From Todiramphus chloris collaris (taxonomy: Eukaryota; Chordata; Aves; Coraciiformes; Alcedinidae), in contig JANVCC010000021.1 of the NCBI GenBank assembly GCA_025345505.1, forward strand, positions 32,420,893-32,484,892: a stretch of 64,000 nt of DNA. Reading direction: 5' to 3'. The position numbers were made by a program, and so were the translations under genes. The notes beneath the pieces are model-generated. The model worked only from the letters and a program-made list of their open reading frames with translations, ran no database searches and was not told the DNA's origin. Shown piece by piece: positions 25,038 to 36,156 of the stretch. The number at the start of each line of letters is the position of its first letter. The stretch's first letter is position 1.

Positions 25038-25756
25038 TTTGGCAGTGACTGGAAAGCTGGTCAGCAGAAAGGGACTTCAGAGTGTTGATAGTCATCTGGC
25101 TGAACATGAGCCAGCAGTGTGCCCAGATGGCCAAGAAGGCCAATGGCATCCTGGCCACATCCTGGAATAGTGTGGCCAGCAGGACTAGAGAAACTAGAGA
25201 AGTGATTATCTAATTGTACTTGACACTGGTGAGGCCACAGCTGGAGTGCTGTGTTCAGTGTTGGATGCAACAGTATAAGAAAAGACATCAAGATGCTGGA
25301 GTGGGTCCAGAGAAGGGCAACAAAGCTGGTGAAGGGTCTTAAGAATGTATCTTATGAGGACCAGATGAGGGAGATAGGGTTGTTTAGTCTGAAGAAGAGG
25401 AGGTTGAGGGGAGACCTTATAGCTTTTTACAACTAACTGAAAGTAGGTTGTAGAGAGGTGGGTATTGGTCTCTTCTTACAAGTCACAACTGATAGGACAA
25501 GAGGAAATGTCATTAAGTTGTACCAGGGGACGTTTAGGTTGGACATCAGGAAAAGCTTTGACACCAAAAGGGTTATCAAAGACTGGAACAGGCTGCCCAG
25601 GGAGGTGGTTGAATCACCATCCCTGGCTGTATTTAAAAGCCATCTAGGTGTGGTGCTGAAAGATATGGTGTAGTAGTGGCCCTGGTAGGGTTAGATAATG
25701 GTTGGGCTTGATGACCTTAAAGGACTTTTCCAACTATAGTGATTCTGTGATTCTGT
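25038..25756 (+). mobile_element. CR1 LINE 3' fragment
   Basis: It starts at GACTGGAAAGCTGGTCAGCA, equivalent to the [17 protein letters not shown] region of the young copies, and continues to the 3' end GTGATTCTGTGATTCTGTA. It belongs to the same broad subfamily as the 10.7 and 41.4 kb copies (AEVGVGLF-like and [10 protein letters not shown] blocks), but is more diverged and in the opposite orientation. Confidence 0.94.
25251..25673 (+). pseudogene. CR1 ORF2 C-terminus with one stop
   Basis: Two consecutive open pieces share a frame: 25251-25436 ([20 protein letters not shown]...) and 25458-25673 ([30 protein letters not shown]). A TAA at 25434-25436 separates them, in the position of a Tyr codon of the young copies (YNYLKGGC). 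The frame ends naturally with a TAG after LKDMV. A further in-frame stop lies upstream near 25211. Not functional. Confidence 0.75.
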
Positions 25757-28700
25757 AGTAACTGGGATAAAGCAGAGGTTTTTTGAGAGCTTCCAGTTAT
25801 CCAGAATGCTATTGAGGCAACAATAAGCAGGGAGTATGAAAACAGGTAGCTATAATGGAACTATTTTTCAACTTTAATTCAAGCAGATGCTATCACATAC
25901 TTTTTGTGATACTGACTTCTGTGGAGGTGAGCTTTAGGAGTTATTAACCCAAGAGGATATACTGACTGAGGTGAAATTAAAGTCAGCAGAAGTACAATAA
26001 ATCTTTGTTTCACGAATGTCCAAATCCAAGCACGGATATTCTGAATGGTTTTATTTCTGACCAGCAGAGCTATCCCTTTTTTGGGTGAAATGATATCCTG
26101 CTAATGATTTCTGAATGTTTTAGGCGTTTAGGGGAGGTATAGTAATTCTAAAGCTGATGTCTGTAAGGATAAACACAGCTTCCAGAACAACTATTGTAAT
26201 TGAGATGTGATTGTTTGTGTGCCTAATCTAACTGGACAAAACATCCTAGCTAACTGACAGGAAATCACATAAATTGAATTTATTTGTAAATCGTGGACTT
26301 CTTAACCAATCTGCTGCATAATTTTGTAAATGCTATACAGGTAGAAACATTTTGCTGTAAAAAGAAAACTTGTATAAGTGTTTAATTATTTCATTATGAC
26401 TGACAATCTCACAAAAAGTATAAAGCCAGAACTGATTAATTAAAAAAATGGTATAAAGGCCTGTGCATGGTGTCAAATGTATATCAACAGCATTTTGTTA
26501 ACAAAGCCTTAAGAATGGAAAATTAACCTTTAAGGCATGGGAGCAACAAGAGGGATTAGCTTTATTACTGTCAAGTTTGGATGATTTTAATAGTTTTAAT
26601 AAAGATTCAAGTCAACAATAGAAATATGAAAAGATAGTGTAAGCAGGAGATAAGTTGGTACTTTGGGAGTTAAAATGAGAAACAGAAAGAATTCTTGATC
26701 TCTTTTCACATCAGTATGAGACAAGTATCAGAAAATCATCCAAAAGATGTGGGAATAGTCTATGGGTTGAGGAAGCTTTGGAGGTCATAGAAGGAGCTGG
26801 AATGAAGGAATCAGCACAAATGCCTGCTAATACTGTTTCACTTTTATTGATGGTACTGATGATAATGTCAGTGCTTAACTGACTTTCTAGTCAGTTGTCT
26901 GGCTTTTGTGTCTGAAAATCTAAATAGTCTTCAAACTAATTTGGTTCACTTATCTGGCTAATCAATTGTGTGGTTTCTTCACTTAGTGCAAGGAGAGTAG
27001 CTTTTGTATTATTTTTTTTTCCATTTGAGGTCTAAGCCTTGTATCGTGATGTAATAGTCTTATCCTTTTATCCTCTGTTCTTCTATAAAGAAGGACATGG
27101 TGAGAGAGTTATTGGAAGCAGTTCTGTTACAGATAGTAAATTACCTTTCTTGCTGCCTCCTTTCCCCAAATCCTGTTGTCCATGTGCTAACCTGAAAGTA
27201 TGAATAATTAAGAATTAAAGTACTAAAATACTGGTAAGAATTGATTACAGAATGATTTTAGAGGAAGAAACTACATCATTTACAGATGCAAATCTTCAAA
27301 ACCAAAATGTTTCCTCTTGATTTTCCTTCTATTATTTGCATTAAATTGTTCTTCTTTACAAAATACCATAAAATACTGAAATGTCATTAGCATTATATTT
27401 CTGTATTGAATTTTTAAAGGAAAATTTCATGTTCTCATAGAGAGTTCTAGTTACATATAGTACTGTCATATTAAATATGTGAGGCATACATACCATGAGC
27501 ATTGCATTGGGGAAGTCACAGAATCTTCCTGCTTTCATGTTCCCAAGTTGCATTCCGTGTGTTTTTGTGTGCTTTACTTTAGATGCTTAAAAAATTCTGA
27601 AAGTAGAACAGACCTCAGTGAGGGCTTACATACATGATTTTAATGTGGGTTTTTTTTCCCGTCTTATAATAATTTCTCACTGGAAGAATGTCCACTTTGG
27701 GAATATACTTTATCTAAACGAATAGGTATTTCCTTTCTTTCTCTTTTTTAGTGTTAAGGCAAATAACATTAAAAAATTATACTTGTATCACACGCCCATG
27801 AATATCGGGAAAGGCTCTGAAGTTCACAGCAATTCCATTTTGTTTCAGAGATGAACAAGTTTTAAGAGTCATTCCCCAGCCTTTGGATAAACAACCACCT
27901 ATTATAAACCACAGTGTGTAATGTGTATTATTAATGGTGTTTGCATAGGGCTGTCTTACTCAAAAAAAAAAAAAAAAAGAAAAGGAAATTTCTCAATTGT
28001 TAGAATCACATTCAGAGTGAAGGAGGGGAAGGCAGCAAAGGACAAAGAGCCAGGCTCTACACTCTAACTCTTTATTCCATTAATGCAGATGTTGTAATTC
28101 ATCTTTCAAGTCAATTACCCTGCTGGTGGCTTATATGGAGAGCACAGACATTAATATTTCCAATAAACTTGATTGTAGTCAGGCGAAAATTCAAACAGTT
28201 TTCAAGCGGGAAAGGAAATTAGGTCAGGAGAAATAGCCACTACAAATTAACGACCCCACTGATAGCCTCACCGTTAGCATCACTATTTCCATAAACTACT
28301 CAGAAGATGTAGAATTAAATATCTGACATTATTTCACTGAATAAGGAGAAAATATAGTCATTATTTTCCCTTTTTTTTTTTTTTTTTCCTTTCTTTTAAT
28401 ACACTGAAAAGTTTGCTGCTGGAGGAAGTGGAGTATAGATTTTTAAAATCATTAAATATGGGGATTTTTGGTGTGGTTTCTTTTTTCTTCTATGCTTTTC
28501 TATATCATAAAACATTTATTCTGTAGAAAATTAATTGCAGGTCTGTCTCATAGATGCATATATCAGAAATATCCAGAAAGAAGAGACAACTGGGGCAGGG
28601 GGAAGAGGAGCTTTAACTATGTATATATATAAATCAATCTATTCTGTAAAAGAATCACCTAATAATGATGTTATTTTAGGATGTGAGAGATGTATGAGAA

Positions 28701-29227
28701 ACTTATTCTTCCTCTCTTGTTCTATTAAAAAGCACCTGTGTATCTACAAAATAGGCAGTAATATGTGTGTATGTGTGTACAGAAACATGCAGAGACTTCA
28801 AGATGCCCCAAATGATTATTCCCACACTGAGAAATTATCTCATGCCTAGATAATGAATCCTAATCCTAACTGATGTATATATGTAACACATGTGTACACA
28901 TATGTAGTATACTTATATAGGCCAGAACAATAGGCACTATTGCCTTTGTTTTTCATGCCTTTTCAAAGTGATCACTTCAGAATCATTTTGTACAGAAAGA
29001 AGAAGAAAAATGCTACAAAGCCATGGAACTTCCTGAAGACTACATTATGCTGTAAGAAAATACCAAAGTCAAAAGGAAAAGCTGTATATATTTCATATTG
29101 GTTTTTGCTTTAATGTGATAAATCCTTAAGAATTTAGAAAATTTTGTAGAAGCCCCATAAAAATTTAAATGTAAACGTAATATTGCAACTGAATATAGGT
29201 AGATCTCTATATACTAGGAATTTAAGA
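25757..29227. other. AT-rich unique sequence, no gene seen
   Basis: No recognised transposon or coding exon. Low complexity: A17 at about 27962-27978, T18 near 28371-28388, TA/TG-rich stretches at 28612-28635 and 28874-28920. A possible conserved non-coding interval is listed at 28001-28330. Confidence 0.5.
28001..28330. promoter_or_regulatory. Candidate conserved non-coding element (speculative)
   Basis: Transposon-free, free of simple repeats, and of more balanced composition than its surroundings. It retains several CpGs (GGCGAAAATT, CAAGCGGG, TTAACGACC, CACCGTTAG) in DNA where CpG is scarce. It includes homeobox-type AT cores (CATTAATGC, CAATTACC). There is no comparative evidence here; this is inference from composition alone. 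Confidence 0.2.
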
Positions 29228-29499
29228 GACAAGCAATAGAGGAAATGGCCTGAAGTTGAATCAGGAGAGGTTCAGGCTGGTTATTAGGAAGCATTTTTTT
29301 ATAGAAAAGGTTGTCAGGCATTGGAATGGCCTGGACAGGGAGGTGGTGGAGTCACCATCCCTGGAAGCATTTAAGAGTCAGTTAGGTGTGCTTAGGGACA
29401 TGGTTTAGTGTTTTTTGATAGGGCTAGGAGTAAGGTTGGACTTGATGATCTTGAAGGTGTCTTCCAGCCAAAACTGTTCTATGATTCTATGATTCTATG
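29228..29499 (+). mobile_element. CR1 LINE 3'-terminal fragment
   Basis: GAGGAAATGGCCTGAAGTTG leads into AGGTTCAGGCTGGTTATTAG, then GGCATTGGAATGGCCTGGAC and GAGGTGGTGGAGTCACCATC, the nucleotide blocks that encode the HWNRL and REVVESPS motifs. The end is CTATGATTCTATGATTCTAT, the tandem 3' octamer. Only the last roughly 270 bp are present. Confidence 0.95.
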
Positions 29500-29730
29500 T
29501 ACAATGCCACTGAAGTGATGCTGTTTTAGTTCATACTGATAGGTATACTCCATCAACCCTGAGAAAAATATGAGAAAGCCAGAACAGAGTCTGCTGGCTT
29601 CTTTCTTCATGATCTTTCACCATAAACCACCACTGATGTTCTTTGCTCATCTGTCTCCTCCCCAGAAGAAAACTGGATGATCTCAGCTTCTCTTGACATT
29701 TATTTTTGAGATGAGGGCTCATTCTTGTTT

Positions 29731-29830
29731 TGCATATTCTGCAGGATTATTCTGGTTCCATCAGACACCCTGCCTGCCTGCTCTGCAGGTTTATTTTGGT
29801 TTTACCAGACATCATTCTTGCCTACTCTGC
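29731..29830. repeat. 44-bp imperfect tandem repeat, about 2.3 units
   Basis: Units start at 29731 (TGCATATTCTGCAGG), 29775 (TGCCTGCTCTGCAGG) and 29819 (TGCCTACTCTGC), exactly 44 bp apart. Each is followed by a TTATT(C/T)TGGTT...CAGACA segment in the first two units. The divergence suggests an old duplication. Confidence 0.85.
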
Positions 29831-30878
29831 ATCCTCAGTTCTTATCTTGCAGAGTTTAATACTTGCATATTTTTTATGCACCCTGTTTGTGCTGCTATAT
29901 CACAACTCCATCTGCACCTTTGCAATTAAGGCTATTATTGATATATTAAAATGAGCTGTATTGCAAGATGTTATTAATATTTTTACAATGTTAAAGTAAG
30001 CTTAGATACTGTTCCTGGTTATGCTATTTTTGTGTGCTTATGTCTGCGTTCCAAGCAAGTAAATACTCATTTTCTTGCTTAGTAGGCTTCTAATTACTGC
30101 ATGCAACAGGGTTCATTTTTGGCTACAGTAAAACTAAATCATGGTTTGGAGGCAAATTTATTTCAACATAGGTTGAAACTCAGCCCCATACATGCATCAA
30201 ATAAAGGTTAAATCTCTAGTTAAAGTTCTAATTAAAATAATTTTTTTATTAAAAAAGAGTGTCTCGTTATAACTTACTTAAGTTTAAATAGGACCTAGCA
30301 AGGTCTTTACCTTTACTGTATTTAGCAGACACAGACTGAACTGCTCCTACTGAGATATTAATGTTCTGAAAATTTAAGCAGGTCTAGATGGCAATCACTG
30401 AGATTGAAAGAGGACCCTCTTTCCATAAGCAGAAATTCAAAATCATGAGGGTCTGTCTTAATCACAAAGTAGAAGGAATTTTGACAATCACAAAGATCTT
30501 CTGAATATGTCTGTGAAAACTGTTAACACATCTTTTTTTTTCTGTATATTTTCTGTAATATCTATTAATCTAAAGGAGTAAATTTTGATTCTACACAGAT
30601 AATTTACTTGAAAAATTGAGGCAGAGACTTGAAAAAATGTTGCAATTGGAAGAAATGGGGAAACTGTTGCTTACAGGAAGCACCTTGTAGTACTGAACGT
30701 GCTGAATCTCCTGTAGCATTTTGGAAAGCCTTACAGAGATTGTATGCATAAGTTAATTGTGTTTGCTTAGGAGACAACTTAAAATCACTCAAGTCAGCTA
30801 AGCTGAAGATCCCTTTTGGCTGTTACTGTTTGGCTATATTAGCTGCACATAGATATTCAAGCTGGATTTTTTTCTTCC

Positions 30879-30903
30879 TTTTTTTTTTTTTTTTTTTTTT
30901 TTT
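30879..30903. repeat. Poly-T tract (T25) with downstream pyrimidine-rich DNA
   Basis: Twenty-five T residues. A C/T-rich stretch follows at about 30938-30987. Confidence 0.95.
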
Positions 30904-31373
30904 ACAGTTTAGTACTGCGAACATGCAGACTTTCTCATTTTCCTTGTCCTTCCTTCCCTTCATTCCTTTCTCTTTTTCTTTCTCTTAACATGACATTTAT
31001 GTAGACTTTTATGTTTTCATTTTTTTGTTAGGATAGTGTGGATAATATGTAAGGGCTGTCACAGGAACTCAAGTCAAAGTGAGCCTCTAATGGTACTGTA
31101 CATCCAGATTCAGAACAGAAAATTAAATTGTTGTTTTCAAATTATGCAAACTGAAATTTGTAAGTCAGCTGCAAATCAGGTTACAAATGCTAGAGGTATT
31201 TTTGAAAAGTGTTCAAAGTTTCTCTGCATGTTTTGTTTCCAAAGTGGAGCCTGTTCAATGTACAATGAATGATTGAATTGCTAACCATCTCCTGATTTGT
31301 GATACTCTGCTGCTCATTGTAAGAGAACATCCTTTACTTATGACATTACATGTTAGGGGCAGCCCAATCTAAA

Positions 31374-31421
31374 TAACCCACATTCTTAGTAACCCACAAT
31401 CCAAGTAACCCACCTTCAACT
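31374..31421. repeat. 16-bp tandem repeat, three units
   Basis: TAACCCACATTCTTAG, TAACCCACAATCCAAG and TAACCCACCTTCAACT follow one another at 31374, 31390 and 31406. TAACCCAC is invariant. Confidence 0.85.
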
Positions 31422-34400
31422 AAGTGACAGAAAGTCTTGAAGGATTTTCCTCCTGTTTTGTTTCACTATTACGGGATAAAAATAATTTAACATATTCGAA
31501 TCTCAGCATATATGTAAAATAAAAGCTTAGAATCATAATTACTTTCACTGTAACATTGAGATACCCAAATGGAAGAGTATTGCAAAATTTTGGAAAATAA
31601 GTGTGTCAGTCAGGGCTTGGAATCGACATGTACTTTTTTGTAATATTCCCAAGGTCAGCTGGACAGGAAAGGGTCTATTGACCTTCCCAGTGTGCCAGGT
31701 GGCATGGGGAACGTGAAATAACTATCTGCTTGATCAGCAAACTACATGAGACTTAAGGTTTCATAGCCAAGTAAACTCAAAAATATTAATAATTATTATT
31801 CTTGTAGCACATATATACCATAAGGAAATATAAATATATTTGAATTGTAGAGATCTGTCACATATTGGAGAACTGGCTTCATTGGAGTGAGCGGCAAAAA
31901 TTCTACCTACTTTAGTGGAACCAAAAATATATGAAAGATTATCAGCCCATGTTGTAAGTGAAATTTGAAGGAAAAAAGAAATTCTTGCTATCACTAGATG
32001 CTTTATCCTTTTCTTAGACCAACATACTGGGATCATAGATGCTTTGGGCAAAAACACATGCTCTGAAAGGTATAAAGAAAAAACGGAAAGATGCAAGAAA
32101 TAATAAGAGAATAAGAAACATATAATTTGTGGTATTTTTTTCTAACTTTAGTGGCATGGAACTTCAGAAAAGACGTATTATTTTTCTCCAGAAGTAATTT
32201 CAGCTTTAGGGAGAACAAACTTGATTATTCTTACTGTGCCAGGAGTGTCTCCAGAAAACATTTTTTTCCCTCTTACCTAAAAAGTGTTTCTTGAGTTAAA
32301 ATGTACAAAGGAGGTGAGGACAATAATATTTTAAACACTGGTGTTAGGAGATGTTTTCCAGCTTCGTTTCACTGGCAATATGTTCTTTCAAAGACTGAGT
32401 ATAATTGTGTGAGATGTGAATTTTTGTGATAGATTTTCCCAAAATAATAGAGTTGTATCAGGTAGGAAGGACAGGTGAAGTTACTGGAAAATATTTCCAG
32501 TTTAGATTTAATAGCTAACATTTCAGGAATCTCTCTTTGTGTTCTCTGATTTAGTAAAACAATTTAATACATGCATTGAAATGCATTTTCAGTTAATCTT
32601 TTTCTGGAGGCCAGGGAGGTACTGTGAATGTTGATGATTTTTTTGGCTAAAACAGAGTACACATCACAACCATTCCTGCTGTGTTGGAGACCAGCTGGGA
32701 AAAAGATACGTACTCTGAAGTTAGAATAGTTGGAACAGGTCCCCTACTTGATAACAGCTGAGTACTGTAGTCAAATACAGCTATTGCAGCAGGATTCTAT
32801 TGATTTATACTGGACAAAACTGGTGCTTTTATCAAACAGTTTTATGGCTACTCAGCAGTCTGTGTCAAGCCATAGGCAAATATTTTCAGGAAGTTCCTGG
32901 CATCCTGTGAGACAGAGAAAACTGGTTATTATATCAGGCAAATCGCTCAAATCACTTAGCAGCATGCCTGTCTCAGTCAGATGGAAAGCACATTCACATT
33001 ATTTGGATTATACTGCAAGCTAGCACAGCAGAAAGATTAGGCCTCACTATTTTCCAGGTAGTGTTTAAAATCTTTTCCCCAGCTAAAGGATATAGCTGAC
33101 AGTTCACCCTCCAGAGTCAAGTTAATCTGTAACATTATCCGCCCATTTTGCACTGAGCAGTCCCCAAAGCAGTTTGTAATATGCATATGAACCGAACCAT
33201 TGTTGTGATCAAATTTTAAATACCCTTGTGAAATGGGAAAAAAAGGAAAGATAAAATAAAACCCTGCTGCTCTGGTACTGAAGATTGACAGCAAAAGGAA
33301 AAGTATTGCTTCATTGAGTGCATGGCTCTGGCTACAGTGGCTGCATTAAGTTGCTGGTGGGACTTCCAGTCCCTCCTCTAATGCATGGCTAATAGCTCAG
33401 CATTAACTCTGTAGAGTTGGGAGATGAAGCTTTCCTATTTCAGAATATTATGAAGTTGCAGTGGTATGAAATCAGAGTGATAGTTATCGTAAATTTGTTT
33501 CAGATAAGGACACTTGGTTAATATAACTCATGAATGTAGTTTGGTGTGGTAGGTGTTTCACAGTAGCTCACCACTGCAGCAGCAACAGTGCAAAGTGATA
33601 GCAATGTATATTACATTTTCTGAATTTGATGGCTTTTAAAATGTTATCTTGTGCTGGGTATCACACATCTGTTTGAAAGTGAGAGGAGAAACAGAGCACA
33701 AGAAAACAATTACTATGATGGCAGAAGGTAGAAAACAGCACATCCTTGTTCAGTCTACTGCTGGCATGATGCCCTTTCCTAGACTGGTTGACACCATAAT
33801 TAATCATATCCATTTGTTTCATAGTAGTGAAATTCACTCCTGACACTACTGTGTACTCAGAATTGATCCCATTTGTAAAACTACATCATTCACTTTAATA
33901 ACCTCAACACTATCAGTGTGCCATGAGATTAGTAAAAGCTTCTATACTTTATGACTATCTTGTTAAAGAACTCTCTGTTAGTGTAGGCACCACAATATGG
34001 GATGAATTTTTTTAAAAATGAAATTTGTATTATTGATGCTAATATTTTAGTTCCTTTTCTGACTTTTTAGCTACTTACTTTTTCTTATCATTGCCTCCAT
34101 GGCTTATTCTTGCAAAAAGAAAGTTAGAAGAAAATATTTTTCTCTCTCTACCTCACAAGGGCTTGACAAAACAAGTATTTAATCCAGATTTCCTCACAAA
34201 GCAAGAGACAAACCTGAGACATATTTTCCCCACCTTTTATAAACTGTATTTAAAGTATTATTATAGAAAATTATGTCTCTGTGATTTGACAGACTGTGTT
34301 TTAGGAACATGTTGAAAAGGTCTTGCAATTGAGGTGAAGAGTACTGATATCTAATAGGATTTTTGTAGAACCGATACTGGTTATTCAATATTGAGATGAT

Positions 34401-34800
34401 TTTATAGCAGTTTCTTTTCTTCCAAGAGCTTTTGGTCCTGAAGGCTAGTCCTTTAAACATAACATATATGATTAAAAAAAAGCTCATCACTGTGGGGAAA
34501 AAGGATGCTAGCAATGGCATAGCTTCATCCTAGTATTACATGATCTTGGTCTTGGTGATGTCAAGTGTATCATAAATCGACAAAAATATTCAGTATCATT
34601 TTGCTTGTAACTGGTAAGTTAGAATGATGTATGATGTAACTAATATTAATTGTATTTGATTCTAATCCACATCCAAATGCAGTTTATAGAGCTAAAATTC
34701 AAGGATACTACTGAGTTTTTATAATCATTGGAAAGTAATATGAAAAAACAGTGCTACCTAGTTGTGCAAAACCAGCAACAAAACCATTACTTTAGCAATA

Positions 34801-35060
34801 CTGTAGCAAGTGTCTTAATTGATTTACTCACTTTCTGGTGGAAGTCTTTTTTTATGTTAATATTAATGTATTTTATCTTGAAATAAATGTAATTATAAAT
34901 TCTGACACAAATATATTTGCATAGCAATTGGTCACAAAGAGTAATTCATTAATATTCAATGAAGAGTTAATTTGTGCAGAGCCTAGAGCAATTGTAAACT
35001 TTATTTTGCCTTCAGATGGAAATTTGTTGCAGTGCAAATATAACTGTGTATAATTGTATT
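34801..35060. promoter_or_regulatory. Candidate conserved non-coding element (speculative)
   Basis: A repeat-free interval with a perfect octamer ATTTGCAT at 34915-34922. An inverted CCAAT (ATTGG) lies five bases beyond it at 34927-34931, with a dense cluster of TAAT homeobox-type cores around both. Such clusters are typical of developmental enhancers but also arise by chance in AT-rich DNA. No comparative support. Confidence 0.2.
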
Positions 35061-36121
35061 AATCAGTCCCAAAGAGTATTTGATGTTGAAAGGTGTATTG
35101 TTCTTTTATTTTTGACCTACAGTGGCACAATATGAAATTGTTATCATGACAGAGAATAGGTTTTCTAATATTCTTAACATCCTGCTCTACAAATACAGGT
35201 AGAAGCAACTGTGTTATTTGTTACCTGAGTTATGAATTCAGAAGGATTTTCCTTTCTATTTTCTGGTAGAAATTTGAGAAAAGAGAGAGTGAGAAGGACA
35301 TAAGTTACTTTTGAGAGACAAATTTTACTTCTGAGAGATTTTTTTCAGAGCAACATTTGCTCAATCTGATTTTTTTAAATTCCTTCTTGGACAGGAATAA
35401 AAAACCTGGACTGTGAATAAAAATGTTGGTTTTAAATAGATAGGGTCATTCTTTTGTATGCACTTATACGTCTGAAAATGAATGGAGTTGCATATTGACA
35501 GCTGGGAACATCTACCTGTATTAGGCTTAAAATAACACACTTTGTAAGTAGATGTAGGCAAGTGAATCCCTGAGCCTTGACTTTTCATAGGTAGGAGTTC
35601 AGTGGGAAATATACACTGTGAAGGTACACTAAGCTCACATAAATCAAACATGATACCTAAAGGGCTTCTTCTTCTAACAAACTACTAATGATCTATATTA
35701 TATGACTATAAAATACATAAAAATAGTGCTGAACATGTTGCATATTGAAGGTGCACAGAAATTTACCACTGAGGCTAGTATTGACCTTTCTCACAGACTT
35801 TATAATCTTCTTGTGCTATATTGTTTCTGGATTGTCAGGAGAAAATGGAAAATTAAGAGAGAGCAAAAGGTACATACACTGCAGAAATGCCAGCATCACC
35901 AAAAACAATTTGGGAGATCAGCAAGTAGTGATACTGGCAGTTCTCAGCAGTTCTTTCTGGAAGATTACTACCTGCTGAGAAGAAGAAAAGCTTGTATCAC
36001 TGTAGGAGGACATCATGGAAGTAGGTCAAATGCCCCCAGGTGACTGACCATTATGGATATGTTAATACATGGATCTTGCTCATACATTTTATTTCTGTTT
36101 GTGAGGGGTTTGGGTTTTCTT

Positions 36122-36156
36122 CCCCCCCCCCCCCCCCCTTTATTTTATTTTATTTC
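36122..36156. repeat. Poly-C (C17) followed by (TTTTA)n
   Basis: Seventeen C at 36122-36138, then TTTATTTTATTTTATTT. The C run would form G-quadruplex or i-motif structures on the respective strands. Confidence 0.95.

Noticed and set aside
28535..28849. 104-codon plus-strand frame
   Set aside because: Contains TA/TG simple-sequence stretches that create the open frame; no motif.
34194..34520. 108-codon minus-strand frame
   Set aside because: AT-driven composition and overlap with a 74-codon plus-strand frame; no recognisable domain.
35702..36043. 113-codon plus-strand frame
   Set aside because: No motif, no splice or start context. A frame of this length is expected among many in 64 kb.
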